In this document: in pieces, positions 1 to 8,019 of the stretch | Numbering within the stretch: the first letter of the stretch is position 1 | Layout of the letters: every line of letters starts with the position of its first letter | Assembly: GCF_001507545.1 (NCBI RefSeq) | Contig: NZ_LQBP01000003.1 | Coordinates: forward strand, 310,001-374,000 | From: Ruegeria profundi | GTDB taxonomy: Bacteria > Pseudomonadota > Alphaproteobacteria > Rhodobacterales > Rhodobacteraceae | Reading direction: 5' to 3' | DNA length: 64,000 nucleotides | Notes under the pieces: generated by a model | What the model saw: the letters and a program-made list of their open reading frames with translations, nothing else | Databases searched by the model: none | What the model was told of the DNA's origin: nothing | Position numbers and translations under genes: made by a program

Positions 1-454
1 TGCCTGCACGCTGTGCCTGAGCTGTGTCTCGCTGTGCCCATCCGGCGCGTTGATCGACAACCCCGACAAGCCGCAACTGAACTTTCAGCAGGATGCCTGT
101 CTGCAATGTGGCTTATGCAAGGGCATCTGTCCCGAGGATGCGATCTCTTTGGTTCCGCAACTGGATCTCAGCGACGCCGCATTGTCGCAGCAGGTTCTGA
201 ACGAGGAGGAACCATTTGCCTGCGTGGAATGCGGTGCCCTGTTTGGGGTGAAGTCCACGATCGAGCGGATCATGGAAAAGCTATCGGGCACGCATCCGAT
301 GTTCGCCACCTCAGAACAAGCTCGGATGATCCAGATGTGCGACAACTGCCGCGTGAAAGTGCAGTTCCAGCACGACGACAACCCGTTCCAGTCAAAACCG
401 AAGCCCAAGGTCGTCACGACCGAAGACTACTTCTCAGACAGAAAGGATCACTGA
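1..454 (+). CDS. 4Fe-4S ferredoxin-type protein, C-terminal 150 residues (cut by left edge)
   Basis: The frame is open from base 2, so only the C-terminal part is visible and no start can be assigned. Two clustered-cysteine motifs follow one another: CTLCLSCVSLCP (visible residues 2-13) and CLQCGLCKGICP (about 33-44), the pattern of a ferredoxin domain binding two 4Fe-4S clusters. Two further cysteine pairs (CVECG and MCDNC) lie in the tail and could bind another metal or cluster. The role is probably electron transfer in the cytoplasm. The neighbours (Mrp carrier, DUF4444 and DUF6505 proteins) suggest the accessory end of a formate dehydrogenase locus, which is inference. The stop overlaps by 7 bases the end of the convergent cytochrome gene. 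Confidence 0.85.
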   Translation, partial: ACTLCLSCVSLCPSGALIDNPDKPQLNFQQDACLQCGLCKGICPEDAISLVPQLDLSDAALSQQVLNEEEPFACVECGALFGVKSTIERIMEKLSGTHPMFATSEQARMIQMCDNCRVKVQFQHDDNPFQSKPKPKVVTTEDYFSDRKDH

Positions 455-1176
455 AGCTGTAGCGGGGCGCCAAGTTCCGCCGCCTTGATAACCGACACAA
501 AAGCCAGAATCGCCTCAAGCTCTTCCAAGGTCATTTGGACCGGATGGATGGGTGAGGGGCGCTCGGGGTCGAAAGGCGGCGTCAGCCCGTCGATCTGCGT
601 AAAGGCGGGGTGGGGGTTAAGGGCGAAGAAGGCTTCAAACCGTTCGGACCAATCCGGCATCGCGCGCAGCACCGCAAAAGAGGGGGTCGAGCCCAGCCCG
701 TTCATCCGGTTCCGTGGGCCGATCACGTGACACCGTCCGCAATGGGTCATCGACAATTCCTCGCCCCGAAGTGCATCGCCATCGACAGCGGTTTCCTGCT
801 GGGTCGCTGCGGCTTCGAAACTGGCAGAGAAGGGTGCGCCTTGTTCCGGTGCAAAGCTTTCAACCGTATTTTTGCCGATATCGGACAACAGCCAATCGCG
901 GAATCGCTCATGCCTGGCGTCACTTTCGATCCGCAGGTGATAGACCACACCGGCGCGAGCAAAGACCGGATCACCCGGAGGAGCCGTTTCCAACAGCAAA
1001 ACACCCGCATCATCCGCAATAACGCGTATCCCGGTCTTGAGCGAGAAGCGTGGAAGAATATGTTGCAACAGACCGGACTCTTTCACCTCAGCCGGGGCGG
1101 CAAGCCCCAGTGCCTCTTGCGACAAAGAGGGGGTGGCAGAGAGCGTCAGGGTCAGGCACAAAAGGACAAAGCGCAT
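448..1176 (-). CDS. Secreted cytochrome c with truncated TupA-like domain
   Basis: The 242-residue product starts with a Sec signal peptide (residues 1-19, cleavage near SLSQ). One haem-attachment motif, CGRCH, lies at 146-150, so the mature protein should be a periplasmic c-type cytochrome; Met172 or Met215 could be the distal ligand. Residues about 30-55 (ESGLLQHILPRFSLKTGIRV) resemble the start of tungstate/molybdate-binding proteins of the TupA type. Residues about 88-118 (RFRDWLLSDIGKNTVESF) resemble their end, but the roughly 130 residues normally between are missing. It may be a fusion of a collapsed binding domain with a cytochrome. The ligand is unknown. The gene is convergent with the ferredoxin-type gene and divergent from the Mrp gene. 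Confidence 0.7.
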   Translation of the reverse strand: MRFVLLCLTLTLSATPSLSQEALGLAAPAEVKESGLLQHILPRFSLKTGIRVIADDAGVLLLETAPPGDPVFARAGVVYHLRIESDARHERFRDWLLSDIGKNTVESFAPEQGAPFSASFEAAATQQETAVDGDALRGEELSMTHCGRCHVIGPRNRMNGLGSTPSFAVLRAMPDWSERFEAFFALNPHPAFTQIDGLTPPFDPERPSPIHPVQMTLEELEAILAFVSVIKAAELGAPLQLQ

Positions 1177-1284
1177 GGCCTAATCTAGCGGCCTGGCCCC
1201 AAATGCGTCAATTGAACAGAAAAAGACGGAGACACATGCAATGAAAATCAGCCACAAGGTTGGGCAGACGAACGGGGTGCAGGC

Positions 1285-2346
1285 ATGAGTGTTCGGGACG
1301 CGGTTCTGGCAAACCTGAAAAAGATTGCCGATCCTGTCTCTGGTCAGGATATCGTCAGCGCGGGTGTTGTACGTGCGTTGAACGTGGACGGCGGCACCGT
1401 GCGGTTTGTGCTGGAGATCGACCCGAAACAGGCCGAGCGTATGGAACCCGTACGGGCCGCTGCGGAACAAGCCGCACAGATGGTTGAAGGCGTTGCCAAC
1501 GTCTCCGCGATGATGACGGCGCACTCCGACAAGGCGCCGCCGGATCTGAAGCCCAAACCAAAACCGTCGCAAACCGGACCCCAGGCCGTGCCGGGTGTTG
1601 ATCGGATTATTGCTGTTGCGTCGGGCAAGGGCGGTGTTGGTAAGTCGACAGTCTCGGCCAACCTTGCCTGCGCCTTGGCGGCTGAAGGACGCCGCGTCGG
1701 CCTGTTGGACGCGGATGTTTATGGCCCGTCGCAGCCTCGTATGCTTGGGGTCTCGGGTCGTCCCGCCAGCCCCGATGGCAAGACGATCCTGCCACTGCGT
1801 AATCATGGCGTGACCATGATGTCGATGGGCCTGATGACCAACGAAGGGCAGGCCGTTGTCTGGCGTGGCCCGATGCTGATGGGTGCGCTGCAACAGATGA
1901 TGAAGCAGGTACAATGGGGCGCGCTGGATGTGCTGATCGTGGACCTGCCGCCCGGTACTGGTGATGTCCAGTTGACGTTGAGCCAGAAATTCAAGGTGGA
2001 TGGCGCCATTGTCGTTTCAACCCCGCAGGACGTGGCCCTGATCGACGCCCGTAAAGGGATCGACATGTTCAAACAGCTGAAAACGCCGATTGTTGGAATG
2101 ATCGAAAATATGTCGACCCATATCTGTTCGAACTGCGGGCATGAAGAGCATATCTTTGGTCATGGCGGTGTCGCATCCGAAGCTGAGGCGCTGGGCGTTC
2201 CATTGTTGGGGGAAATTCCGCTGCACTTAGACATTCGTCTGGCCGCCGACGGAGGTGCCCCCATCGTGGTCACAAAGCCCGACAGCCCGCAGGCAGAGGC
2301 ATTTCGTAAAATCGCCCGCGATCTGATTGCCAAGGGCAACGCATGA
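1285..2346 (+). CDS. apbC: Mrp/ApbC-type iron-sulfur cluster carrier ATPase
   Basis: The 353-residue product has the usual Mrp architecture. An N-terminal MIP18/DUF59-like domain (about 5-75) is joined by a proline/lysine-rich linker to a P-loop ATPase with deviant Walker A GKGGVGKST near 114-122. The bridging cysteines of the family are present as CSNC (C281 and C284). Such proteins bind a 4Fe-4S cluster at a dimer interface and hand it to apo-targets in the cytoplasm. It is first in a chain with the DUF4444 and DUF6505 genes: its TGA overlaps the next ATG by four bases. Placement beside a ferredoxin-like gene fits a role in maturing an Fe-S enzyme encoded to the left, which is inference. 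Confidence 0.92.
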   Translation: MSVRDAVLANLKKIADPVSGQDIVSAGVVRALNVDGGTVRFVLEIDPKQAERMEPVRAAAEQAAQMVEGVANVSAMMTAHSDKAPPDLKPKPKPSQTGPQAVPGVDRIIAVASGKGGVGKSTVSANLACALAAEGRRVGLLDADVYGPSQPRMLGVSGRPASPDGKTILPLRNHGVTMMSMGLMTNEGQAVVWRGPMLMGALQQMMKQVQWGALDVLIVDLPPGTGDVQLTLSQKFKVDGAIVVSTPQDVALIDARKGIDMFKQLKTPIVGMIENMSTHICSNCGHEEHIFGHGGVASEAEALGVPLLGEIPLHLDIRLAADGGAPIVVTKPDSPQAEAFRKIARDLIAKGNA

Positions 2347-3032
2347 ACAAACCGGTCTTTCCTCCCTTGTTGATGGGCCATCCCGCGCAGGGTGGAGAGG
2401 ACCCATTTGAGCGCGCGCAGGCCATGGCGGCGCTTGGTTGCGATGGCGGTACCGTCGTCTATAACATTCAGGCCGACCACCTCCGCGCGGCCATCGTCTT
2501 TGCGCCCGAAGTGCCTTTGCAGGACGCCATGGTGATGCTGCCGCTTTGTGCCGTTGGTTTTCAGAACGCACTGGGTGCATTGGCGCCACCCGAGGTTGCC
2601 GTACATCTGGGGTGGGATGGTCTGATCTATGTGAACGGCGCGAAATGTGGGATGTTCCATGTCGCCGCGTCGACCACCGATCCCCAGATCGAGCCTGATT
2701 GGCTGGTCGTCGGCTGGGAGCTGGCATTGCTGCAAACAGGCGAAGATCCGGGGAAAACGCCCGATGTGACAGCACTTTACGACGAAGGCTGTGCCGATGT
2801 CTCTGCCGTGCAGTTGGTCGAAAGCTGGTCGCGTCATATGCTGACTTGGCTCAACCGCTGGCAAGAGGATGGCAATGCCCCTTTGCATGGAGAATGGATG
2901 GGGCTGTTGCAGGGTGTGGGTGAACCGTATGAGGGGGGCGTATTCCTCGGCACGGACGAACGGTTCGGAATGTTGATCCGTGACGGTTCACAGACCAGAC
3001 TGCGGCCACTGACCGAATTGTTGGAGAACTGA
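2343..3032 (+). CDS. DUF4444 protein with biotin/lipoate ligase-like domain
   Basis: This 229-residue soluble protein resembles a family found in Rhodobacteraceae and Rhizobiales in which a biotin/lipoate A/B protein ligase-like fold is followed by a DUF4444 domain. Family-like stretches include LPLCAVGFQNALGALAPPEV near 70-90, VHLGWDGLIYVNGAKCGMFH near 93-112, and a tail GEWMGLLQGVGEPYEGGVFL near 184-203, like the C-terminal cap domain. I do not see a canonical ligase lysine motif I could stand on, so enzymatic function is uncertain. It overlaps apbC by four bases (ATGA) and the next gene by one base, so the three are surely co-translated. A role in enzyme maturation is inferred from context only. 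Confidence 0.7.
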   Translation: MNKPVFPPLLMGHPAQGGEDPFERAQAMAALGCDGGTVVYNIQADHLRAAIVFAPEVPLQDAMVMLPLCAVGFQNALGALAPPEVAVHLGWDGLIYVNGAKCGMFHVAASTTDPQIEPDWLVVGWELALLQTGEDPGKTPDVTALYDEGCADVSAVQLVESWSRHMLTWLNRWQEDGNAPLHGEWMGLLQGVGEPYEGGVFLGTDERFGMLIRDGSQTRLRPLTELLEN

Positions 3033-3514
3033 TGATGAAACTGGCCCGAGCAATCCATTTCGACGAAAGCGATATGAACGTGTTTCACTCTCCGGCGCGA
3101 ACCGGTGAGTGGTGCATCTCGGGCGGGTTCGAGTTCTCGAATTGGGGGCAGGCCGATCTGGAAGGTAAAGCGCGTCAGGCTTTTTCGAATGGCTGGCTTG
3201 GTGTCGAAACCTTCGGACGTGTGACATTTGTCGCGGTTACGCAGATTGAAGAGGCCGAACTGGATCAGGTCACGAAAAACCTTGCCGAGCACTTTGTGCA
3301 ATTCTACGGCGCGCCCTCAGTTGAAGCAGCGTTAGGAGTGGCACAGGCGGAAGTGGCGCAAATGTGCGATCTGTGCGAGGAACACGCGCCAAACACGCTG
3401 TTGACCGTGGCGCGCGAGCTTTCCGAAACCGGCGTTCATGAGGCATTCCGGATCATCACACCTCAAGAAACCCAGCTTGAGGCGCTGGCCGTTCACGGCT
3501 CGGCCGATGAGTGA
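3032..3514 (+). CDS. DUF6505-type conserved protein
   Basis: This 160-residue cytoplasmic protein has no signal peptide or membrane segment. The start overlaps the previous stop (TGATG), and a second ATG follows at once. I recognise it as the small DUF6505-like protein that accompanies DUF4444 and Mrp genes in alphaproteobacteria, with moderate confidence. Visible features are MKLARAIHFDESDMNVF at the N-terminus and a cysteine pair, MCDLC, near residue 111 that might bind a metal. No function is known to me. As last gene of the apbC unit it is likely expressed with the Fe-S carrier; it ends 4 bases before the convergent flavin reductase gene. Confidence 0.6.
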   Translation: MMKLARAIHFDESDMNVFHSPARTGEWCISGGFEFSNWGQADLEGKARQAFSNGWLGVETFGRVTFVAVTQIEEAELDQVTKNLAEHFVQFYGAPSVEAALGVAQAEVAQMCDLCEEHAPNTLLTVARELSETGVHEAFRIITPQETQLEALAVHGSADE

Positions 3515-3517
3515 GAG

Positions 3518-4018
3518 TTAAATCTGGTCCGCGAACCCGCCGAACTGGCCGCGTTTGAAAATCAGGCCTTTGCCCTTGCGGTACATCACGCGTTCCACCT
3601 CACCTATGATGATCAGGTGATCGCCGGCCTCATGTTTGGCGTGTAACTTGCAGTCAAACCGCGCCAGGCATTCGGCCAATTGCGGACGTTTTTTGTGATC
3701 CAACGCCCAATCCATATGCGAGAAGTCCAGCCCATCGCGGGCGAACTGTAGTGCCTGTTCTTGTTGATCCTCGGCCATCACGTGAATTGAATAGTGCTGA
3801 CACGCGTTGAATGAGTTGAAGCGATGGGAATCCTTGGCGAGGCACCACAACACCAATGGTGGGTCCAGCGACACCGACGAAAAAGAGTTCACAGTAATCG
3901 CACGCGGCCCATTCCCCGTATCCGTCGTAATTACCGTAACGCCGGTTCCAAAGCACCCTAGAGCCTCGCGATAAGAGCTGACTTGATCCGGCGTGGGGGT
4001 GAAGTTTTTTTCTGTCAT
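3518..4018 (-). CDS. Flavin reductase-like FMN-binding protein
   Basis: The 166-residue product belongs to the flavin reductase (HpaC/DIM6/NTAB) split-barrel family. Typical features are an N-terminal segment with ALGCFGTGVTVIT, a flavin-binding region AITVNSFSSVSLDPPLVLWC, and a C-terminal HLIIIGEVERV. Such proteins reduce FMN or FAD with NAD(P)H, commonly for a partner monooxygenase, but none is adjacent. I place the start at the internal ATG (MTEKNF) because AAGAG lies a few bases upstream and the preceding 24 codons (MLSAFHGQTSQVV) do not look like the family. The gene stands downstream of the exonuclease gene with 90 bases between. Its substrate partner cannot be told from here. Confidence 0.85.
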   Translation of the reverse strand: MTEKNFTPTPDQVSSYREALGCFGTGVTVITTDTGNGPRAITVNSFSSVSLDPPLVLWCLAKDSHRFNSFNACQHYSIHVMAEDQQEQALQFARDGLDFSHMDWALDHKKRPQLAECLARFDCKLHAKHEAGDHLIIIGEVERVMYRKGKGLIFKRGQFGGFADQI

Positions 4019-4108
4019 TTTACGCTCTTGCAGTCGTCGTGACTCAGGTGCCACGACCTGCGAAGTTTGTCCATGAAAAGCTGACAACACAACGGAATGT
4101 GTCGATGT

Positions 4109-5521
4109 TTAATTCATGTCTTCCAACAGGCGGCCATGCTGGCGGGTCGCTTCGACGACGGCACCAAAGGTCGCCATGCCGCGGGCTTGCAGCATTGGCA
4201 GCATCTTGACCAGGGCTTGCGCCGTCGCAACAGCATCACCCAGCGCCGTATGCCGCAACTCATTCGGAATGGTGATCTCAAGCCGCGCGCATAAGGCATC
4301 CAGTGTGTGTTTATCGCTCGCCCCAAAAAGAACCGCAGACAAAAGAACCGTGTCCAGAATAGGGTGATCCCATTCGACCTCCATCCGCTTGGCGTGGCGC
4401 CGCAAAAAGGCCATGTCAAATGGTGCGTTATGGGCGACGATCACCGCATCCCGGGCGAACTGATGGAAGGTACGACCTGCCTCGACAATATCCGGCGCAC
4501 CCTGAACCATATGGTCGCTGACTTTATGTACTTTGGTTGAGGCTGGCGGGATCGGCATACCGGGATCGACCAGCATGTCTAAATGTTCGCCTTCGACAAT
4601 GCGCCCATTGACGACCCGAACTGCTCCGATCTGGACAATCTCATCCTTGTGCGGCAGTAGCCCTGTGGTTTCGGTGTCGAACACCACAAAACACAGTTCC
4701 TGCAGCGCGAGGGATTCGAACTGGCCTCCGTCCGTGCTGTTCAACAGGTCGAAATCATAGACCAGGGGCCGCGCTTCTTCGGGTGAGATATTCACGGCGC
4801 TTTCGTCAAAAATCAGTAAGTAACCGGGAGCGTCCCCCAATGGCTTCATCCGCGCTGAATAGGTTTGCGCACCGTCGACGCTGGTGAGAGTACAGTCGAC
4901 TTCAAACCCGGATTTCGACAGTTTCTTGTGGGCCTGCTCCAAGGGTCCGCGCTGCAGGTATTCGAACAAAGACGCGTTTAGACGAGGATGCGCGATCTGG
5001 GCCAGAACTCCGGCGGCCTGCCCGTCATAAAGGACGATCCTATGCGTCGGACTGGCGAGAACCATCGCGACAGGTATCTCGGTCAGCAGCGCCGTAAGCC
5101 TCTCTTTTTCGGCTGTCAGATAGGCGGTTTCGGCTGCAACGGCTTGGGCGACATCCAGGGTTTTCCCAGAAAGTTGCTCGGCCAACCCCGCCGCAGCAGG
5201 CGCAAGATCGCCCAGATAGCGCGCGGCTTGCGTATCGACATCCGTGCTGACACCAGCATGGGCACGCGCGCGCAATTGTGCTGACAAGCGTTCGATGGGT
5301 TTCGCAACATTGTCGTCAAACAGAAGCCAAACAGCGATAATCAGGGCGATGAACCCAAATCCCATCAGGATTTCTGCCATGATGAACGCATTGACAAGGG
5401 ATGGGTCAGCGACGCGCAGGTAACTGATCCAAAGCGCAACAGAACTAACGGCAAGCGCACCAACGGCCAACAGGCAGAAGAACAGAAAAATGCGTACGCG
5501 CAGGCTTAACCGGTTTAGCAT
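4109..5521 (-). CDS. Membrane-anchored DnaQ-like 3'-5' exonuclease with PAS-like region
   Basis: The 470-residue product begins with two membrane helices (about 10-34 and 46-69), then a HAMP-like linker and a PAS-like sensor region (about 150-245). A DEDDh exonuclease domain ends it. Catalytic residues are visible: FDTETTG near 282, HNAPFDMAFL for the second Asp, and HTALGDAVATAQ for the final His and Asp. Similar 'DNA polymerase III epsilon-like' proteins sit in VC_2705 acetate-symporter clusters. The chosen start (MLNRLSLRV) is the internal ATG that lies 2 bases past the upstream stop, instead of the longer frame starting inside that gene. A signalling or nucleic-acid turnover role at the membrane is plausible; replication proofreading is unlikely. 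Confidence 0.85.
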   Translation of the reverse strand: MLNRLSLRVRIFLFFCLLAVGALAVSSVALWISYLRVADPSLVNAFIMAEILMGFGFIALIIAVWLLFDDNVAKPIERLSAQLRARAHAGVSTDVDTQAARYLGDLAPAAAGLAEQLSGKTLDVAQAVAAETAYLTAEKERLTALLTEIPVAMVLASPTHRIVLYDGQAAGVLAQIAHPRLNASLFEYLQRGPLEQAHKKLSKSGFEVDCTLTSVDGAQTYSARMKPLGDAPGYLLIFDESAVNISPEEARPLVYDFDLLNSTDGGQFESLALQELCFVVFDTETTGLLPHKDEIVQIGAVRVVNGRIVEGEHLDMLVDPGMPIPPASTKVHKVSDHMVQGAPDIVEAGRTFHQFARDAVIVAHNAPFDMAFLRRHAKRMEVEWDHPILDTVLLSAVLFGASDKHTLDALCARLEITIPNELRHTALGDAVATAQALVKMLPMLQARGMATFGAVVEATRQHGRLLEDMN

Positions 5522-5522
5522 G

Positions 5523-6041
5523 TTACACTCCGCAGGTGACCTCGATGATTGGGTCTTGGGCACTGACATTCAGCCAGTCGGCGTTCAGTATCCCGCCATC
5601 GTCGCCGAATTCTGCCCCGTCCGCCAGACTGGCGCGGCTATTTGTGGCGCAGTTAACAGCAATCGGAAGTTTCTCTACAGGCGCCCAGCGACCAAAAAAG
5701 TACATGTCCACAAGCCTTTGTTCCGGAACTTGTTCATTTGTCCGAACAGACACCGTGTCGACCGCAGCGAAGCGATTGACGAATGGCATCGCATAGGTCC
5801 AGGGGCGATAGAAGGCTTTGCTTTCGACCTCCTGCACGATTTCCATACCTTCGGGCAGGGTCTCGACTGTTCTGTCGTACCATGAATACTCACTGGCGAT
5901 CGTCACTCCGATCATGCCCAACCCTGCGGCGACAGGCGCTGACCAGCGGGGCAGGCGACCGCCCGTCAGTTTGTTCACCAGCATGGCCACGCCGGCAAAG
6001 GCAAAGCCCGCAAAGATTGTGCCGATCAGTTCCAGAAACAT
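5523..6041 (-). CDS. Small membrane-associated protein of unknown function
   Basis: I do not recognise this 172-residue protein. Residues about 4-22 and 35-52 are hydrophobic and glycine/alanine-rich (FAGFAFAGVAMLV, VAAGLGMIGVTIA), suggesting two membrane helices. They are followed by a soluble part of about 115 residues starting EYSWYDRTVETLPEG, probably periplasmic. The gene sits between the CBS/DUF294 gene (46 bases upstream) and the exonuclease gene (start 2 bases downstream), so it is likely co-transcribed and perhaps co-translated with the exonuclease. Two cysteines (VNCAT, VTCGV) in the last 45 residues could form a disulfide outside the cytoplasm. No catalytic motif is visible. Confidence 0.75.
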   Translation of the reverse strand: MFLELIGTIFAGFAFAGVAMLVNKLTGGRLPRWSAPVAAGLGMIGVTIASEYSWYDRTVETLPEGMEIVQEVESKAFYRPWTYAMPFVNRFAAVDTVSVRTNEQVPEQRLVDMYFFGRWAPVEKLPIAVNCATNSRASLADGAEFGDDGGILNADWLNVSAQDPIIEVTCGV

Positions 6042-6086
6042 ATATCTCTCCGAATTCCGGGCGATTGCACCCGTTTATTTTCTTGT

Positions 6087-7910
6087 CTAGCCCAGCATAC
6101 CTTTGCCATGGCCCACGGCAGATTGCATCGTTTTTACAACAACGAAAGCGTCGCGTAGATGACTTCGCTCAAAGTCCGACAAAGCGGATGGCGGAAGATA
6201 GTTGTTGGGTTTTTCACCGGACTTTACCAGCCTCACCTGATGTTCCAGCCGTGTTTCTGCTATCAGATCATAAGCATCCAGTAGATCGCGCGCACCGGAC
6301 GGGCTGAGGACATTTGCCGCTTCGGCAGCTTTCAAACGGGCGCGCGTGTTGGCCTCGGTCAGTTGTCCCTGCAGGCTGTAGACGCGGGCCAGATCGACGA
6401 CAGGCACAACGCCATTGTGCTTAAGGTCCAGCGTGTTGCGATGCTCACCCGACCGAATGGTCGCAAACCCGCGCAGTAAGCCAAGTGGCGGAGTATGTTT
6501 CAACGAGTTTGAAATCATGTGCGCCACGAAGATCGAGTTCGCATTGGCCGCCGCCAGCGTGTCGGCCTGAAGGTCTTCGAACAGTTCGAACGCGCCGCCG
6601 ATTGGGCGCAGATCGAACATCACCGACGCCAGCATTTGTGCTTCGGGGTTTGGTTTCGCGATCCAGCCGCTGAAATAGTCGCGCCAAACGCGCACTGGCT
6701 GGCACCAACGCGGATTGGTCGCCATCATGTCTCCGGGACAGTAAAAATATCCGCAAGTGTCCAACCCGTCGGAAACAAACTTAGCCAGATCCGTGAAATA
6801 GGCCATGTCGCCCTCGGTCACGCTGTCATCCAGCATCAGGCAGTTGTCCTGATCCGAGACTCCGGTCTGTTCCTGCCGTCCTTGTGAGCCGCAAGCCAGC
6901 CAAAGATACGGCACCGGCGGCGGGCCAAGTTTCTGTTCAGCCAAAGCAAGCAGGCGACGGGTGGCGGTATCCGCGATGTCCGTAATCAGGCGAGTGACAA
7001 TTTCGTGCCGGTTCCCGCCAGCGACCAGTTGTACCAACAGCTGCGGAATCTCTGCAGTAACCTGCGCCATTTCATCCGCCGAATTTGCATGTGCGATCCG
7101 GCGCACCAACTCGGCAGAGTTCACAGCTTGGTAATGCGTCAGGTCAGTCTGAGTCACAATCCCAATCAGCTTTCCGCCTTCACAGATCGGTATGTGACCA
7201 ATCCCACGCTCCATCATCACGTGCAGAACGTCCGAGCCGATATCAGACGGCGACAGCGTGATAGGGTTCGGCGTCATGATTTCCGAAACCGGAGTACCCG
7301 CAGGCATCCCATCCGCCACGTATTTACCCGATATGTCACGCAGGGTTGCTATACCCAGCAGGCCATCGCTTTCGGTCACGCATAGTGACGAGATATGGCG
7401 GTCTCGCATCAGCCGCGCGGCCTCGTTTACAGGCAAAGAAGGCGGGCAGGTGGCCGGGTTATGCGCCATCAGCACGTCGATCGAGCTGGTTGCAAGGCTT
7501 TGCGGGCTGACCCGGTCGCCTCGTGTTCGGTTGAAAAACTTGGCGACGACGTCATGGTCGTCGATTAACCCGCGCACCACATTGGGGGGCAGCACCATCA
7601 GCACAGATGGCGTGTGCGCATGTGCGTGGGTGGCGGCTTTGCCGTCTTTCATCAGGCCGCGCTCGCCAAAGGAATTTCGCAGGCCCAGTTGCGAAACAAC
7701 AGCGCCGTTTTCATCCGTGATCTGCACCTGTCCTTCGTAAATCACAAACAGGCCGGGCAGAGTGTTGCCAAGCTCGTAGACAGGGAAACCTTCGTCGACC
7801 TCCCACACCTCGACCTGTTTTGCCAGATCGTCCAGCGTTTCGGGGGGCAGAGCGTCGTACGGGTGTACGGATTTCAGAAACCGGGTGATCTGGTCATGGG
7901 ACAAAGGCAT
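6087..7910 (-). CDS. cNMP-binding/CBS/DUF294 nucleotidyltransferase-like protein
   Basis: The 607-residue protein is modular. A cyclic-nucleotide-binding-like domain (about 10-125) is followed by a CBS pair (about 143-262), a DUF294 putative nucleotidyltransferase domain with the GlnD-like signature GSQGRQE (341-347) and SDQDN (352-356), and a C-terminal DUF294_C helical region. This is the usual layout of the protein found beside VC_2705-type acetate symporters. The nucleotidyltransferase residues (Gly-Ser, two Asp) look intact, so it may modify a protein or nucleotide in response to ligands of the sensor domains; the target is unknown. It follows the symporter gene across a strong terminator hairpin, so part of its expression may come from read-through or its own promoter. 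Confidence 0.88.
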   Translation of the reverse strand: MPLSHDQITRFLKSVHPYDALPPETLDDLAKQVEVWEVDEGFPVYELGNTLPGLFVIYEGQVQITDENGAVVSQLGLRNSFGERGLMKDGKAATHAHAHTPSVLMVLPPNVVRGLIDDHDVVAKFFNRTRGDRVSPQSLATSSIDVLMAHNPATCPPSLPVNEAARLMRDRHISSLCVTESDGLLGIATLRDISGKYVADGMPAGTPVSEIMTPNPITLSPSDIGSDVLHVMMERGIGHIPICEGGKLIGIVTQTDLTHYQAVNSAELVRRIAHANSADEMAQVTAEIPQLLVQLVAGGNRHEIVTRLITDIADTATRRLLALAEQKLGPPPVPYLWLACGSQGRQEQTGVSDQDNCLMLDDSVTEGDMAYFTDLAKFVSDGLDTCGYFYCPGDMMATNPRWCQPVRVWRDYFSGWIAKPNPEAQMLASVMFDLRPIGGAFELFEDLQADTLAAANANSIFVAHMISNSLKHTPPLGLLRGFATIRSGEHRNTLDLKHNGVVPVVDLARVYSLQGQLTEANTRARLKAAEAANVLSPSGARDLLDAYDLIAETRLEHQVRLVKSGEKPNNYLPPSALSDFERSHLRDAFVVVKTMQSAVGHGKGMLG

Positions 7911-7934
7911 CAGTCGATCCTTGGCTTCTGGTGG

Positions 7935-7966
7935 AAAAATCCCGCCCGGTGGAATGCCGGGCGGGA
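7935..7966 (-). terminator. Rho-independent terminator of the symporter gene
   Basis: A perfect 10-bp stem TCCCGCCCGG / CCGGGCGGGA (7940-7949 and 7957-7966) with a 7-base loop is followed on the minus strand by a T run (7935-7939). It lies between the symporter stop and the DUF294 start, so it should reduce read-through from the transporter genes into the DUF294 and exonuclease genes. Confidence 0.85.
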
Positions 7967-8019
7967 AAAGTTGGTCGAAAAACGCGGCACTTGGAGGTTA
8001 TCCATATGCCGCATCATGC

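Noticed and set aside
4700-4725. GGGATTCGAACTGG string resembling the T-arm of a tRNA in reverse orientation
   Set aside because: No matching acceptor stem or anticodon arm around it, and it lies in the exonuclease coding sequence.
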